Shown one piece after another: positions 1 through 11,024 of a DNA stretch of 64,000 nucleotides. The notes below the pieces were generated by a model that saw only the letters and a program-made list of their open reading frames with translations, was not told where the DNA came from and did no database searches. Position 1 is the first letter of the stretch; each line of letters starts with the position of its first letter. The stretch lies in assembly GCA_028641055.1 (NCBI GenBank), contig CM054060.1, positions 241,084,833 to 241,148,832 of the forward strand, in the 5' to 3' direction. This DNA is from Alopecurus myosuroides (taxonomy: Eukaryota; Streptophyta; Magnoliopsida; Poales; Poaceae). A program made the position numbers and the translations under genes.

Positions 1-1735
1 CAATGGATTTAACTAGGGGAGGGGGTGGGGATGATCACCGGAGTCGGAGAAAAAGGTGGTGCCGGGAGGGAGGTGGGGTAGTGGGAGGGCCGGCGCGGCT
101 CGGAGGAGGCGATTTCAGCAGGGCGATGGAGGCAGGAGGTTAGACCGGCGATGGCCGCAGGCGAGTATATGGTCTTGTTCCTCTTGGACGCCTTGTCGTT
201 TAGCTGCCAGAACGCCTCAGGCGTGGTCGGAAACCGAGTGAGCGCTTGTGCCCTCGTAAGGTAGACATGCCCTATTTATCGTGATTTTTCTTGTCTTGTG
301 AACCACAAAGAGAATACAAGTCATGTGGACGTCCATGTATTATCAATTCTACTGTGAAGGTCATTCCAGCATGTCAGATTCTAACATTGTGAATACAATC
401 GAAAATTGGTCGGAGAGATCCCATCTGCACCTGTGTGGGTGTATCCCTCTTCCTTGCCCCCGAGTGACGACAGGGTGGAAATATAGATCGCCCCCATCAT
501 CGATTCCTTCCCCTTCTTCCTCCCCTCTCGTTGCCGCGGCCAGGCGAAGCCTAGTCGGCGTCAGCGGTGATGGGGTTTCAACCGCCCATCTTGCGTGGGG
601 TCAGCAGGAGCCGGTTTATCCGAGTAAGGCATGATCTGGCTCGACACCACAGTGTGTTGGTCCACCGACACGTGGTGTTCGGTGTGGCAGAGGCGCGGCG
701 GGTCATGGGCGGCTGCAAATCCAGGGCAGACGTGCCCGGATCTTCCCCCAACTGAGGGCAACGCCTCTAGTTGGGTCGGGTTGGATGGATCTAGGTTGTA
801 AGCCTAGATTTGTCTGGCCCAATGTGGCTTTTTTTTTCTTTTCTGTTGTTGGGCGTTACCGATGAACTCGCCTCATATCTACTGGTTCGGGGGACTACTG
901 ACGGGGAGAAATCCTTTGGCCGGATCTTTTGTGATGGATGATGTGGCATCATTGGCGGGACTGCTAACCTCCCTGGATGGGTATGTTCATGGTGGTAGTT
1001 CTGTCGAGCTCCGAGGAAAATCTTGGGTTTGGCTTGTCGGACCAGACAATGTCGGTGTGTGGCGTTGTCTACCTCCATGGAGGCTCTATTCTGGAGCTCA
1101 TATCTGCCGGGGGGATCTCAGAGACGTGGTAGCATTGGACAACCGTGTATACTTGGTTGGAAGGGTCGTTTGTTGGGAAACCCTAGAGCTGGGTCACTCG
1201 GATCTGATAATGGTGGTGTTTAGCGCCGCACCCCTCCCGTGGGCATGGTTTTTGAAGCAAGTGCTGACTAGAGAGGAGTCATGTGGTGGAGTGGCATCAT
1301 ATCTACCGCACAATTACGAGTCTTGGCGGAGTCTCGAAGGCGCATACGTTTTGCTAGACGAGTGCAGAGCGCTACCATTATTTGGCATCATATCAGCGTC
1401 GATGGCTGGCCTGCCATTGATCATGCGGATCTGTGCACTGAAGATGGGTCGACGGTTCAATGTTAGTGTTGACATGTGAAGTGTGTGTAAACAGTTTGCG
1501 TTTAGAGTCTGCTAAACCAGATGTCTCCTGGTACACCATATGGGCGGTTTGGTGATGCCCAGATCTAACTGGTCTGGCGTTGTTGTGTGATGTCATGATC
1601 CGGGCCCCATTGTCGAATTACTAAGTGTGGTGCGGTGTCGTCTAATTTATGTTTTGTTAAATAATTTAATATAATAAGGTTGTGTTCATTTTTTTTATAA
1701 GAGGGGTTTCACCTCTTTTCAGTAAAGAAAAAAAA
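1..1735 (+). other. Unassigned GC-rich stretch ending in an A-run
   Basis: No recognisable protein family is present. The longest open stretch (862-1479, 205 codons) has no motif I can name and overlaps other open frames, as expected for GC-rich non-coding DNA. The last part turns AT-rich and ends in an A-rich run at 1725-1735, which could be the 3' end of a plus-strand retroposed sequence, but no upstream target duplication is visible. General texture (G-rich, TGG/GGC-rich) resembles the stretch at 57,684-59,073. Treat as repeat-derived or decayed sequence of unknown origin. Confidence 0.3.
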
Positions 1736-1847
1736 TCTACACGTATGGGGACCGGGTCATGTTCAAACGTAACCATTATTGCTAGTTAAAACCAGCAAAC
1801 TCCCATATGTAGATCTAACATATTCTCAAGGTGTACTATACTCCACA

Positions 1848-2090
1848 AACCAACCTGTGGTTGGATGGTTAGGACGGTCGTTGTACCCCCAGCCCACTAG
1901 AGTTCAAACCACAGGTTTGACACTTGTATGTTGTATTTAGACGGAATATTCTTTCAGTTGACGGCGACGTTCCCGTCGACAGCGAGACGCCTATGATGAC
2001 TTCGTCAATCTCACTCGCTTCGTCTAGGAAAAAAACAGGCAACAACAACGTTAGCCGACTCAGTGCACACAAAAGGTTGAGTCTTCGCGA
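1848..2090 (+). mobile_element. Au-type SINE (tRNA-derived)
   Basis: The head carries a Pol III promoter: an A-box-like TGGATGGTTAGGA at 1862-1874 and a B-box-like GAGTTCAAACC at 1900-1910, spaced as in a tRNA gene. The body then follows the known layout of the Au SINE of grasses and other plants, including GACGTTCCCGTCGAC (about 1967-1981), a GAGACGCCTATGATGACTTCG-like block with CTTCGTCAATCTCA, and GCCGACTCAGT near the 3' end. The copy is diverged and carries a short insertion near 2060-2080. The exact 3' end and TSD are not clear. Assignment comes from remembered family sequence. Confidence 0.8.
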
Positions 2091-2689
2091 ATGTACAATT
2101 ACAATATTTCTTCGGTCAAAACATAAATAGTGAAAATCGCCATCTAAGCCTTAGCGAGATCGTCAATCTTGTTCTGTCAAAGTCCAATCTTCTTTCCCTT
2201 TCAATCCGGATAAGGCTGATAAACCACTTAACATACTACTCATGATCTCACGTACTCGAAGCTAGCCCGCCCGGAAATTTAGTCCGTTTCACTGACCGGT
2301 TCTTTAGCCCGTATAAGTCAGATAAACAATTTCCAGACCTCGTGATTTTCTCCAGGGTTTAAATGTCAGTTTCAAGAAACAGAAATCAAAGTGGACAGTC
2401 TTCGCTGAAAAAACTATGCATGATCATGCTAGTGGACTGGATCAATGAGGTGACTATGCTAACTAAAAGAAAGAGAGGACATTATACTATCCTAGCACGG
2501 AACATGCTAGGCTGGATCTTAGCGCAGAGCTGGTACTAAAAAATCTTAGTGACGAGCCGTTGCTACATGCTAAGAGGGTACGTATCGTAGCGGTTAAGAT
2601 ATGATGCACGCATCTTCCCCTCTGGACCCTACCAGTGATCTTCAATCTTGTCGTCACTATACATATATGGGATGAATACCTAAGTGGCT
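2091..2689. other. No gene or element recognised
   Basis: About 600 bp of mixed-composition DNA between the SINE and the Harbinger element. Stop codons interrupt all frames and I see no terminal repeats, RNA genes or coding motifs. Confidence 0.5.
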
Positions 2690-2692
2690 TTA

Positions 2693-5220
2693 GGGCATCT
2701 TGAGCCGTTTGGTCCCCCCAGATTTCAGTTCGGCGCTTTTTAGCGATAATGCCGCCCCGCACCAAAACCTGGGGGGCAATTTTACCAGCCGTTCGGCGAT
2801 CCAGAAAAAGAGAACGACGATAGCATTTGAAACTTCCTCTTCCCGCCCCAAAAAATAGAGCCCGAGTTCGGCGATCATATTACACAAAACGGCAGCCATA
2901 GTTTGGGCAATCAAATTACACAAACGCCACAGGTGGGCGATCAAATAGTCTAGATCGAATCACAGACGGACGCGCACGGCGTGGGCAAAGGTAGGCGATC
3001 AGGCAGAGGCGTCGGCCGGCGTTGGAGCAGGCGACGAGCTCGGCGCAGCATCATCCAGGTCGATGACGGGAGATGCATCCTCCAGGTCGACGTCGAGCGC
3101 GATATCCTTGTGGACGACGGGCGCGGCATTGTCCGGATCGACGACGGGCTCGGCATGCTTGTCGACGACGGGCGCGGCATCCTCCAGGTCGACGTGCGTG
3201 CTCGCCGGCGCGGTGGTGTAGCTAGTGCCACCAGACGACGCAGTCGGGGCCGTCGCCGGGCTGATGTCGCTCAGTATGAGAGTGCACTGCGCCATGAACC
3301 AAGCTCTCACCTCGGGGGTCATCGCGGCCGGGTCGCCCCCCGTGAGGAAGGCGAGGTCGTTGTTCCTCTTCTTCGCCGCGGTGCCAGTCCTGAGGAGGTC
3401 GATCTTCACCTGTGAGTTGGCCATGAGCGCCGCCCATCTCTGCTTGGCGACCTCCTTCCTCTTGCCGGCCTGGGCCTGGGCGTCGGCGATGCAGGTCTCG
3501 ATGGACGCCTGGACCTGGGCCTGGGCGCGCTGTCCCTTGCCAACTTGGCTTTCTTGTGGCCCATCGGCGGACGTCCTTCGGACGCGCACGCAGCCACCGC
3601 GTCGGGAACGTACTCCTTGCCCTTGCCGATCGACCGCCACACCTCTGCCCACTTCTCGCACCCCTCGATGACGACGAAGACGTGGAGGAACTTGAAGTCG
3701 GAGCCCTCGTCGTTCATGTACTCCTCGAGCATCCGGACGATCTCCATCTCACGGTTGGCGCCGCTCTGCGGCCTCATCGAGATCTCCTCCTGAATGCCGT
3801 GCCCTTTGTTGCAGTAGGCCTGGATGTTCGCCCAGTGATTCGCCATGGCCTTCTGGCCGCGGTCGGTGACGCATGAGGCGAAGTAGGGGTCGATCATCCG
3901 GCGCTGGTCGTACGCTGTCTTTACCCGCTTCCAGTAATTGTCAACGTGCTGGTTGGCGCCGACGATCGGGTCCATGCTGATCGTCTTCCACGCCTCGGCG
4001 AGGAGGACGTCATCCCTATTCGCCCACTTGATGCGAGGCTCGACGGGGGGCGGGGGTGCCTTGGGTTCCTTGGGTTCCTTGCGGGGACGGCTAGGGCCAC
4101 GACGCTTTCGGCCTTCGCCGGCGGGATCTGCCCCCTCTGGCGCTGTCGGCGTCTCGTCCACCTCGTCGTCGCCACCTTGCGCCTCCGTCGCCTGCGTGCC
4201 GGCAGAGTATCCTTCGCCATAGTCGCCGCCTCCCTGCGTGAAAAACTCATCGCTCCGCTCGAGGAAGCCAGGGCTCGCCGCCGCCGCCATCGAGCCGGCC
4301 ACGATGATCTCCTCCATGTAGCTGCTGTCCTGGGTCTGCAGTCCGGCCATGATCGCGCGGCGGTGGGACGGGGAAACTGCGTAGCCCGGCGAGGCGGCAT
4401 ACATCATCAGCGGATGGTAGGGAAGGTGAGGTTGGGGTTGAAACCGCTGAGGGGGTCGCCTTCGACGAACCACGCAGGCGTCGGGTGCGGTGACGGGCAT
4501 GGTGACGGCGATGGCGACTTCTTCCATCCGGCGAAGACGGGGCCGAAGCCGGTCTTCCGCTTGACGAGCGGCGGTGCGGCTGCGACCGGAGTAGGTGGCT
4601 CGTCCGGCGCCACCTCATCCTCCTCCTCATCCTCCTCCTCTTCCTCGGCGGCGGCCTGCTCCTCCGCCTGCAGCTGCGCCATCAACTGCCTCTGCCGCTG
4701 CGCCGCCTCCATCCCCCGTCGCTTGACGTTGGCTGTTGCCAGGCGCGTCCTCTCGGCGATCCACTCCTTGTTGGTCATGCCGGGCGGCTTCTCCTTCAGC
4801 GCTCTCGGCTTGCGCAGTTTCTTGCCGAGCTCGGAGGTCGCGGGAATGGATACGGCGACGGCGGCGGCGCGGGGTCCTGTGAATCGGGCGGGAGCCATGG
4901 CGTCTAGGTCTCGGGGTGGGTGGAAAATGGCGGGAATGGAGTGGGGGGAGAGGTACATGAGGGGGAAAGTGGAGGGAAACGCCGAAAAAATGGAGGGAAA
5001 TCGTCTACCGTCGCCGACAGCTCTGGCCCACGCACGTATTTTCGCCCCCCCCCCCCAGGCGGAACCCAGCGCGCTGGCTTTGGCCTGGGTTCAGCGGCGC
5101 GAAACGGCGGAAAAAACGGCGGAAAGCGGCGCTAAACCGGATCTTGGGGGGCGACTGGTGCGTTTTCGGCGCGAAAAACGCCGCTTGGGGGCTCTGGGGG
5201 GGGGACGGCTGGAGATGCCC
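2693..5220 (-). mobile_element. Non-autonomous PIF/Harbinger-like transposon
   Basis: The left terminus reads GGGCATCTTGAGCCGT and the right terminus, reverse-complemented, reads GGGCATCTCCAGCCGT. Both are flanked by TTA (2690-2692 and 5221-5223), the 3-bp target duplication typical of PIF/Harbinger. The 2528-bp element contains one gene region on the minus strand, a Myb/SANT-like accessory protein, but no DDE transposase. PIF/Harbinger elements normally need both proteins, so this copy would depend on a transposase supplied elsewhere. Both termini are C/G-homopolymer rich. Confidence 0.88.
2999..4898 (-). pseudogene. Harbinger ORF1, Myb/SANT-like DNA-binding protein (two frameshifts)
   Basis: The reading starts at ATG 4898 (MAPARFTGPRAAAV) with a basic/coiled region and an acidic Glu/Asp stretch, shifts frame near 4412, continues through a trihelix/Myb-SANT-like domain (around PRIKWANRDDVLLAEAW and YWKRVKTAYDQ, roughly 4040-3900) and a NAM-associated C-terminal region (FKFLHVFVVIEGCEKWAEVW), then shifts again near 3530 and ends in an acidic Asp/Val-rich tail at 2999. 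Proteins of this class are the ORF1 partners of PIF/Harbinger transposases and bind transposon DNA, presumably in the nucleus. The two frameshifts mean no full-length product from this copy. Many grass annotations list relatives under misleading host-gene names. Confidence 0.8.
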
Positions 5221-5423
5221 TTAGTGGACCGTTTTACCGACACACCGTGCGCTCTGATTTGACGTTGCCGGAGGCGGTGAATGACAAATTGATACTACTT
5301 GAGAGGGCACGCGGTGCGCCAGGGTGGCGATGTTGTTGAAAGCAGAGCGGTTGGAGTTGAGTGAGAAGGCGGGGTGGAGAGACATGTCGTCATGCTTAGG
5401 AGGGAAAAAATTGCACCTGGCCT

Positions 5424-5709
5424 AGTTTGGCAACACAGTTTTTATAAAATCAAAATATTGACAAACCGAAATATTTAGTTGACAGACAAAGAAATACTTC
5501 AGTTTTGCATAATACTTCGGTTTAGGAAAAAACAAGTCAGGACCGAAGTTTTCAATACAACAAAAAAGTGAAGTTTTAGGACAATACTTTAGTTTTAAAA
5601 CCATAGTATTCACAGCATCCAAACACGTCAAAGTATTTAATACTACAATATTTTCAGAAACCATGGTATTGGTTGAATACTTCAAAAATACTTTGATGCC
5701 AAACTAAAC
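5424..5709. mobile_element. Small AT-rich MITE-like element
   Basis: A 286-bp AT-rich block begins TAGTTTGGCA and ends TGCCAAACTA, perfect 10-bp inverted repeats. The interior is full of short, related motifs such as AAAGTATT, AATACTT and CCATGGTATT in both orientations, typical of small non-autonomous DNA elements in grasses. Flanking bases give no convincing target duplication, so the superfamily is undecided. No coding capacity. Confidence 0.6.
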
Positions 5710-6168
5710 GTAGGGCGGAACCTCTGCTCCATGGTAAGGTCGTGCAGAGAATATGAATGGATAATTTTATTTTTTTGAAAGTTAGGCAAAAGACAGAGCC
5801 ATGGTAAGCTTACTGGCGGTCTAGATCGTGCGGAGTCGGTTCTTCTCCCCCCGCTTGTCCTTCATTGAGATGGAGTGGAAGGGGAATATGGATCCAAGCC
5901 TTGCCTTCGATCTGATCCATGGGGATTAGAGGGTGCACATTGATGGTTCTCCGGAGTGCATCTATATTGGCTCTATGATGACGTCGTTGTCTCTCGCCAC
6001 GCCACTGCTTCTTTGGCCCGAATGTCAAACCTCCTCGAGCATGGCGACCCCTGGTGATAATCTATGAATTGGGAGGTGTCGGCTTTTCTTCGTCCCAATA
6101 TATGGCCAACGAGGAGGTCTGTCGGCTTCAACCGGGCGTCCTGCAGCTTCTTCAGTCAAAGTGTCCCC
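5710..6168. other. No gene recognised; target DNA of copia-1
   Basis: No coding motif or RNA gene is seen. The stretch ends in TCCCC (6164-6168), the left target duplication of the copia element. The matching right flank starts at 15,933, so this DNA and 15,938-16,590 were contiguous before that insertion. Confidence 0.5.
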
Positions 6169-6410
6169 TGTTAAGATTAATTAGCCTAGCGGTAATTAGG
6201 GTTAAATTCCCACTTTTCTCTCCCGTGTAACCCCACGATGTGGAACCGTAGCGGTTTTACCTAGGAGCGTCGCCTCCAGGAAACCGTCTTTTGGGACCGA
6301 CGCGTTTCTTTGTAAGCGTCTGTTCCCCTGTATAATCATGTAACCATCAATAAAAGCAGTTCGATTCATTTGTTCATTCTCTGGCGCTCTCTCTCGATCG
6401 AATCACAACA
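6169..6410 (+). repeat. 5' LTR of copia-1
   Basis: The 242-bp repeat starts TG and ends CA and matches the 247-bp LTR at 15,686. It contains the polyadenylation-type AATAAA in CATCAATAAAAGC. Relative to the 3' copy it lacks five bases, AAAGG, so that the other copy's TATAAAAGG reads TATAATC here. Confidence 0.92.
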
Positions 6411-7909
6411 CGTTATCAGACACTTGCTCTACCGAGCGAGCTAGACATCACCGGCGGGAATAGCCGGAACAGACGAACAAGAGAGGAAGAAGAGGCACAG
6501 GTGAGAAACGGAACGATGCGAGTTCCGATGTCCCTACTTCTTGACCTCCTTCGCGCCGACGGCCGTGGCCGCCGCTTCGTCGCTCGTCACCGCCGCCATG
6601 GTATGGCCGGACTCCGGCGTTTCCGGCGCCATATGCGTGACCTCCGCCGCTTCCGGCGTGAAGGTTGGAACCGCCAGGACCTCCGCCGCCACCACCGGAA
6701 CGGCGCAAGGCCCTCGACTCAGCCTGCGCCCCTACATTCTGAAGTGCCCGCCTGGCTTCTCGCCGGTCCGGCCGCACAAAGGCCCGGGGCCGATGGGATC
6801 GACCCGGCGCTGATGGCTCCGCCGCCGCCATTCTGGTGCCCGGAGCATGGCTGGGTCGTTTGCCCCCTGCACGAGTACGGCCCCGCCGCCGGCGTGGACG
6901 TAGTTGGGCAGTCGCCCACGTCCGTCTTCGAGTTTGGCTCGACCAGCGCCGCGGTCGCCGACGCCAACGTCGCTGCGCTTTCCCTTCCGTCTCCGACCCC
7001 TGCGGTTGTCGAGATGGAGGGAGATGCCCTCGCCTACATCTCAGCGCCGGTAGGCGCGTCTTCCTTCGAGCCCGGCTCCGGCACGGGCGGCTCCTACAAC
7101 CACACGGCCACGCCGTACGTCGCGCCCCGGGTGCCGGTGTTGGAGGACTGGCTCCTCGCCGGTCCGGCAGCCCCGAGGATGCACGTCGCATCTGTGGCTT
7201 CCCTGCCTCCGGGTAACGGCGGGAGCGCCTCTGAGATGGCCGGTGCCGACGGTGCGCAGGCCGGCGTGCCGGCATCCCTCGGCTCCACGGCCGTGGATGC
7301 GAACACGGCCACGCGCCTCTTCCCTCGCCAACTCCAGCGTCTCCTTCGCCTTCGCCAAGGCTGGGCGCACGTCGCCGTCTCGTGGCCCTCGGACTTCCGC
7401 TGGCCAGCCCGTCGGCGGACTCGCCGACGACCAGCCGTGGCCACCACGCTGGCACCTGGAGCCCGGCCGCGCTCGACCTTGCGAATGGCGCCTGCAACGG
7501 AGTCGCACCAGGCCCCATCCGAGGGTCCGAGGACGAGCGTGGTGGCAGCTTGGCACCACGGCGGTGAATGGTACTGCTGGGCATGCGTGGTGGCAATCAA
7601 CCAGTCGGCGTCCGTGAAGCGCTCCGCTTCTCTCTGTGTGTCTCTGCGTGGATAGGAACGAAGACGATGGGGAATTTTCTTTCGTTCGTTCTTATCCTCA
7701 CAGACACGGACCGACAAGGATTGGTACCTGCCAGCACGTGGCCATGTACATGCGACAGCAATTCAAGTCACCAGCAGCCTATTTTTTTTTATTCTCTATT
7801 CTCTTAATCACTTACTAGCAGTACTACTCTTCACTGGTGCTAGTTCAGATTATTAGCAGACCGATGTGTTAATTTATTGTCTACTAGTAGTGGTTGATCG
7901 TTTCAGTAC
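6411..7909 (+). other. GC-rich region in the gag position of copia-1
   Basis: Directly after the 5' LTR the sequence CGTTATCAGACAC could act as primer-binding region. It is followed by about 1.2 kb of GC-rich DNA open in several frames on both strands; the longest plus frame is 6501-7655 (384 codons). That frame is Arg/Ala/Pro-rich with no gag UBN2-like segment and no CX2CX4HX4C knuckle, so I do not call it gag. Similar GC-rich multi-frame openness suggests either a non-coding leader or captured host DNA (motifs such as WCPEHGWVVCPLHEYGP are gene-like but unrecognised). The last 250 bp are AT-rich, up to the Stowaway-type insert. Confidence 0.4.
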
Positions 7910-9715
7910 TACTCCCTCCGTTCCGAATTATAAGACGTTTAAGCTTTTCTAGGCAAAAGTTTGTCACGTTACGAAATGTTTAGAGTTTCCGAAAATACCC
8001 CTCCACTCGCTTCGCGCAAAGCGGCAGACGCGCACAGCCGCTGGCCTCCCGTTCCCCTCCACTCTCTTGTCTTTCCCGGCCATGGTTCACAGTCCCCTTC
8101 TTCCTCTGGCTCCCCGTTGCAGCGCTGTCCCTCTGGCTCCCCTCGTCGGCGCCCTCTTCCTCCTCTGGCCTCCTTGCTCTATTTTGCTCGCTCTCGCCGG
8201 CAGCCGGAGCCGGTAACTCCCGTGCAGCCACATCGGGGGAGGTCAAAGGTCTAATTTTTTTGCGGGGGCACAAATATGTGGGCGGTGATAAGGTATCTTT
8301 GGTGGAGGTAATGGATCTGTTCGCTGTGGTGCTTGATCTACTCCACGACGGCGTGGAGAGAATGGCGGCCACAACTCCTATGCGGCAACAGCGGCGACGG
8401 TGGATGAAGAAGGTGCGGAGGCGCGGAAGGGGGAGATGGCAGAGTGGCGGGCGAAGGTGTAGCTGAGCACGGTGGTGGTGCATTGGAGGGGTAAAGCTGA
8501 GCGGAGCTCACGTGGTGGCGGTTTTGGCGACTGCGCCTGGAGCAGCAGCAGGACACTTCAGCACAGTAGCCGGCTTTCCTTTCGTCTTCTCCGACCAGAA
8601 GTCCAGAACGACGACGGCGGCAAAAACCAAAAAGATGAGTCTTTCTCTTTGCTCTCTATGGTAGTGTACTTTCTACTCCGTGTATGTAAAATTTGATGTA
8701 TACACACACTGGCATTTCATCTTTTCCCGTGGATCATATCACAGTTATGAGAAGTTAGGAGAAATATGAGTGAGGCTACAAACCTGTAAACGCATCACAG
8801 TTTATAAGAGAAGTTAGGAGTATATCAATGTCAGCTCAGAAGTTAGGAGTACCACTCTATGTCGCTCCAAAGGTAGAGTGAGCAGGCCCATGAAATATGA
8901 GACAGAATGAACAAGCATTGCAACCATATGATGTAGGGTGGATTACATGCTGAAATATCAGTCAGAATTCAAGAGTAATTCCACTCTTAAACTAAATGAG
9001 CAAACTCGGTCAGTAATACTGCAGATAAAGTATCTGTTATATTTCAGAAAAACAAATCATAATACCTTCATATATTTGTTACTTAATTCAATCAAATTCC
9101 ATATGAATGCTCACTGCTCAGCATTACCAGACGCTCTGACAATCAAGTCCAATTGTGATAGTACTAGTACCCCATTGGAATTTAGTTTCTCTGACCAAAA
9201 TGGTTCACATGTCGCATACCAGATTTTTGAGCTACTCCTGAAATTGTAGTTCAGTTGTCTAAACTATCTCAAACCTGAAACCGTAGTTCAGTTGTCTAAA
9301 ATATCTGCAGTTTATTCAACTCTAGTAAACCACCTAACTGGCATAGCTTCCAGCCAGGTAACATGTTACTGTGACATCCGCTGCTGCATGTAATGCCCTC
9401 AGGGCGGTAATCACTTAAGTTATGATATGGTTAATCTTGAGAATTAGAAGTACTCCATTTAATGCAGATTTGAATGTGACGTACAGCTAGTATACAATTC
9501 TGTACATACAACTTTGTTGGTTTCTCTTTGCTGATTGGCAACTTTCATGTTTCCTTATTATTATCAACAATGCACTTTCTTTCATGTTCCACTTATTCAA
9601 GAACTCGATACTGGAGAAGCCAACGAGAAGCAGCGTGCACAACACCTCGATTGGCTTCTTGCTTGCTTCTCTTTTCTCTGCGCGACCAACCACATCCACC
9701 AGCCTCCTCGTCTCC

Positions 9716-9802
9716 ATGGCCGCCGTCTCTACCAAGTTCGTTGCCCCTGGTGCGTGGGCGGTGGCCGCCGTCGTCTCGCTCCTCGCCTTCCTCGCTAACT
9801 GA
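9716..9802 (+). CDS. Possible captured small hydrophobic ORF
   Basis: A 28-codon frame starts in good context (CTCCATGGCC) and encodes MAAVSTKFVAPGAWAVAAVV followed by SLLAFLAN, an Ala/Val-rich potential membrane segment. The same frame is open further upstream to 9584. Downstream DNA to about 9985 has the look of a plant 3' UTR (T-rich, CTGTATAAG, AATAATTCAATTC). I do not recognise the family. It may be a transduced host-gene fragment inside the Stowaway-ended element, or chance. Confidence 0.25.
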   Translation: MAAVSTKFVAPGAWAVAAVVSLLAFLAN

Positions 9803-10690
9803 GGCGTGATGGCGCTGCGGATAGTTATAGATCGAGTCGAGAGATGGAATCGCGCAATTGGAATTGTGGCGAGTTACGTCCGTTTGTTTCGTTCAGTTTA
9901 GCTGTTGGTTAGTCTCTGGTAGTAGTGATGCAGTCGTGGTGTGATTTATCTCTCTTTTGCCTGTATAAGAGATAACCATGTTTCTAATAATTCAATTCAT
10001 TGATTCTTCCTTATATGCATATATGCTTTGTCGTCCGATAAGCACTAAAATTATTTGACCTGGCAATAACCCCAATTGGCATGTCTTTGCTAGCGATTCG
10101 AATTAAAAATCCAAACTCATTTGCAGCCGAAGAGAAATCCATTAGCCTTCTTTTTAACTGAATCCACATAATTTCTTTATTTAAGATTGGAATAGTTATT
10201 TTTCTGGGTGCCATTGGAATTTGCAGGGTGAGATATTCAGATCAAAGAGCCACGTTTTTTTCACTATGATAGGTCGACAGTATTGTACCCTGCATTCCAG
10301 CTGAAGACTGAATAACTGACCAAGTCACCTAACACATAAATCTGCACATTGGTACCCCTCAAGAATTCTATAGGAAATCCAGATTAATGACATGGATAAG
10401 AACAGGGAACACACACGGGAAAACAAGTTTTTGTGCATATTGACCTGATGATCTCCACTTTAATTTGAGTATATTGATATGAAACCTGAGGCTCTAATTT
10501 TTTGTGACAGGTTGATGTTTGCATGCATCAGGTTTTTTGAAACGAGAACATCCATACTCATCAAGAATTTTACAGGCAACTTTGTGATCCCCCCGGATGG
10601 CAAACATTGTGGCGACCGGGAACCTGGGGATGATAAACCATGTGGTGATCTGGGAGCCTGGTCTGGCTGCGACCTGCTACCTTGTGGTGA

Positions 10691-10774
10691 CGAGGAGAAG
10701 CAGGAATCAGGGCGGCGGCGAGGAGAAGCCGGAATCAGGGCGACGGCGAGGAGAAGCAGGAATCAGGGCGACGG
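10691..10774 (+). repeat. Three tandem copies of a 28-bp unit
   Basis: Units at 10,691-10,718, 10,719-10,746 and 10,747-10,774 share CGAGGAGAAGCAGGAATC plus AGGGCGACGG with single-base differences, followed by degenerate continuation. The repeat lies in the subterminal GC-rich part of the Stowaway-ended element. Confidence 0.9.
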
Positions 10775-11024
10775 CGAGACGCAGGATGAGGAGGAGAATC
10801 AGGAATCAACGCAGCGAGGAGAAATAGGGCTAGATCCAGGGGCGGAGGAAGACGACGCCGGGTGGTGGGGGCAGAGGAAGACGACGGTGGTTGGTGGGAG
10901 CGGAAGACGATGGAATTAGAGATCTGGTAGCGATCCGAGTTAAGGGGCAGCGGTGTAATTTTTCCGATTTTCACCTGGTCGGAACGTTTTCTTAAACGTC
11001 TTATAATTCGGAACAGAGGGAGTA

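Larger units (their letters stand above)
7912..11022. mobile_element. Large element with Stowaway/mariner termini
   Basis: The left end CTCCCTCCGTTCCGAATT continues ATAAGACGTTTAAG and the right end is its near-perfect inverse (CTTAAACGTCTTATAATTC then GGAACAGAGGGAG). TA dinucleotides flank both sides (7910-7911, 11,023-11,024). These are Tc1/mariner-type Stowaway ends, but the element is 3111 bp rather than the usual few hundred. No mariner transposase motif is visible. The ends are GC-rich, the middle is AT-rich with a gene-like block at 9600-9980, and three 28-bp tandem repeats lie at 10,691-10,774. Confidence 0.82.

Noticed and set aside
862..1479. 205-codon frame as a host gene
   Set aside because: No recognisable domain, no flanking gene structure, and overlapping open frames in the same GC-rich DNA.
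6501..7655. 384-codon frame as copia gag
   Set aside because: GC-rich with equally long frames on the other strand, no gag segment and no CCHC knuckle; listed as an unassigned block instead.
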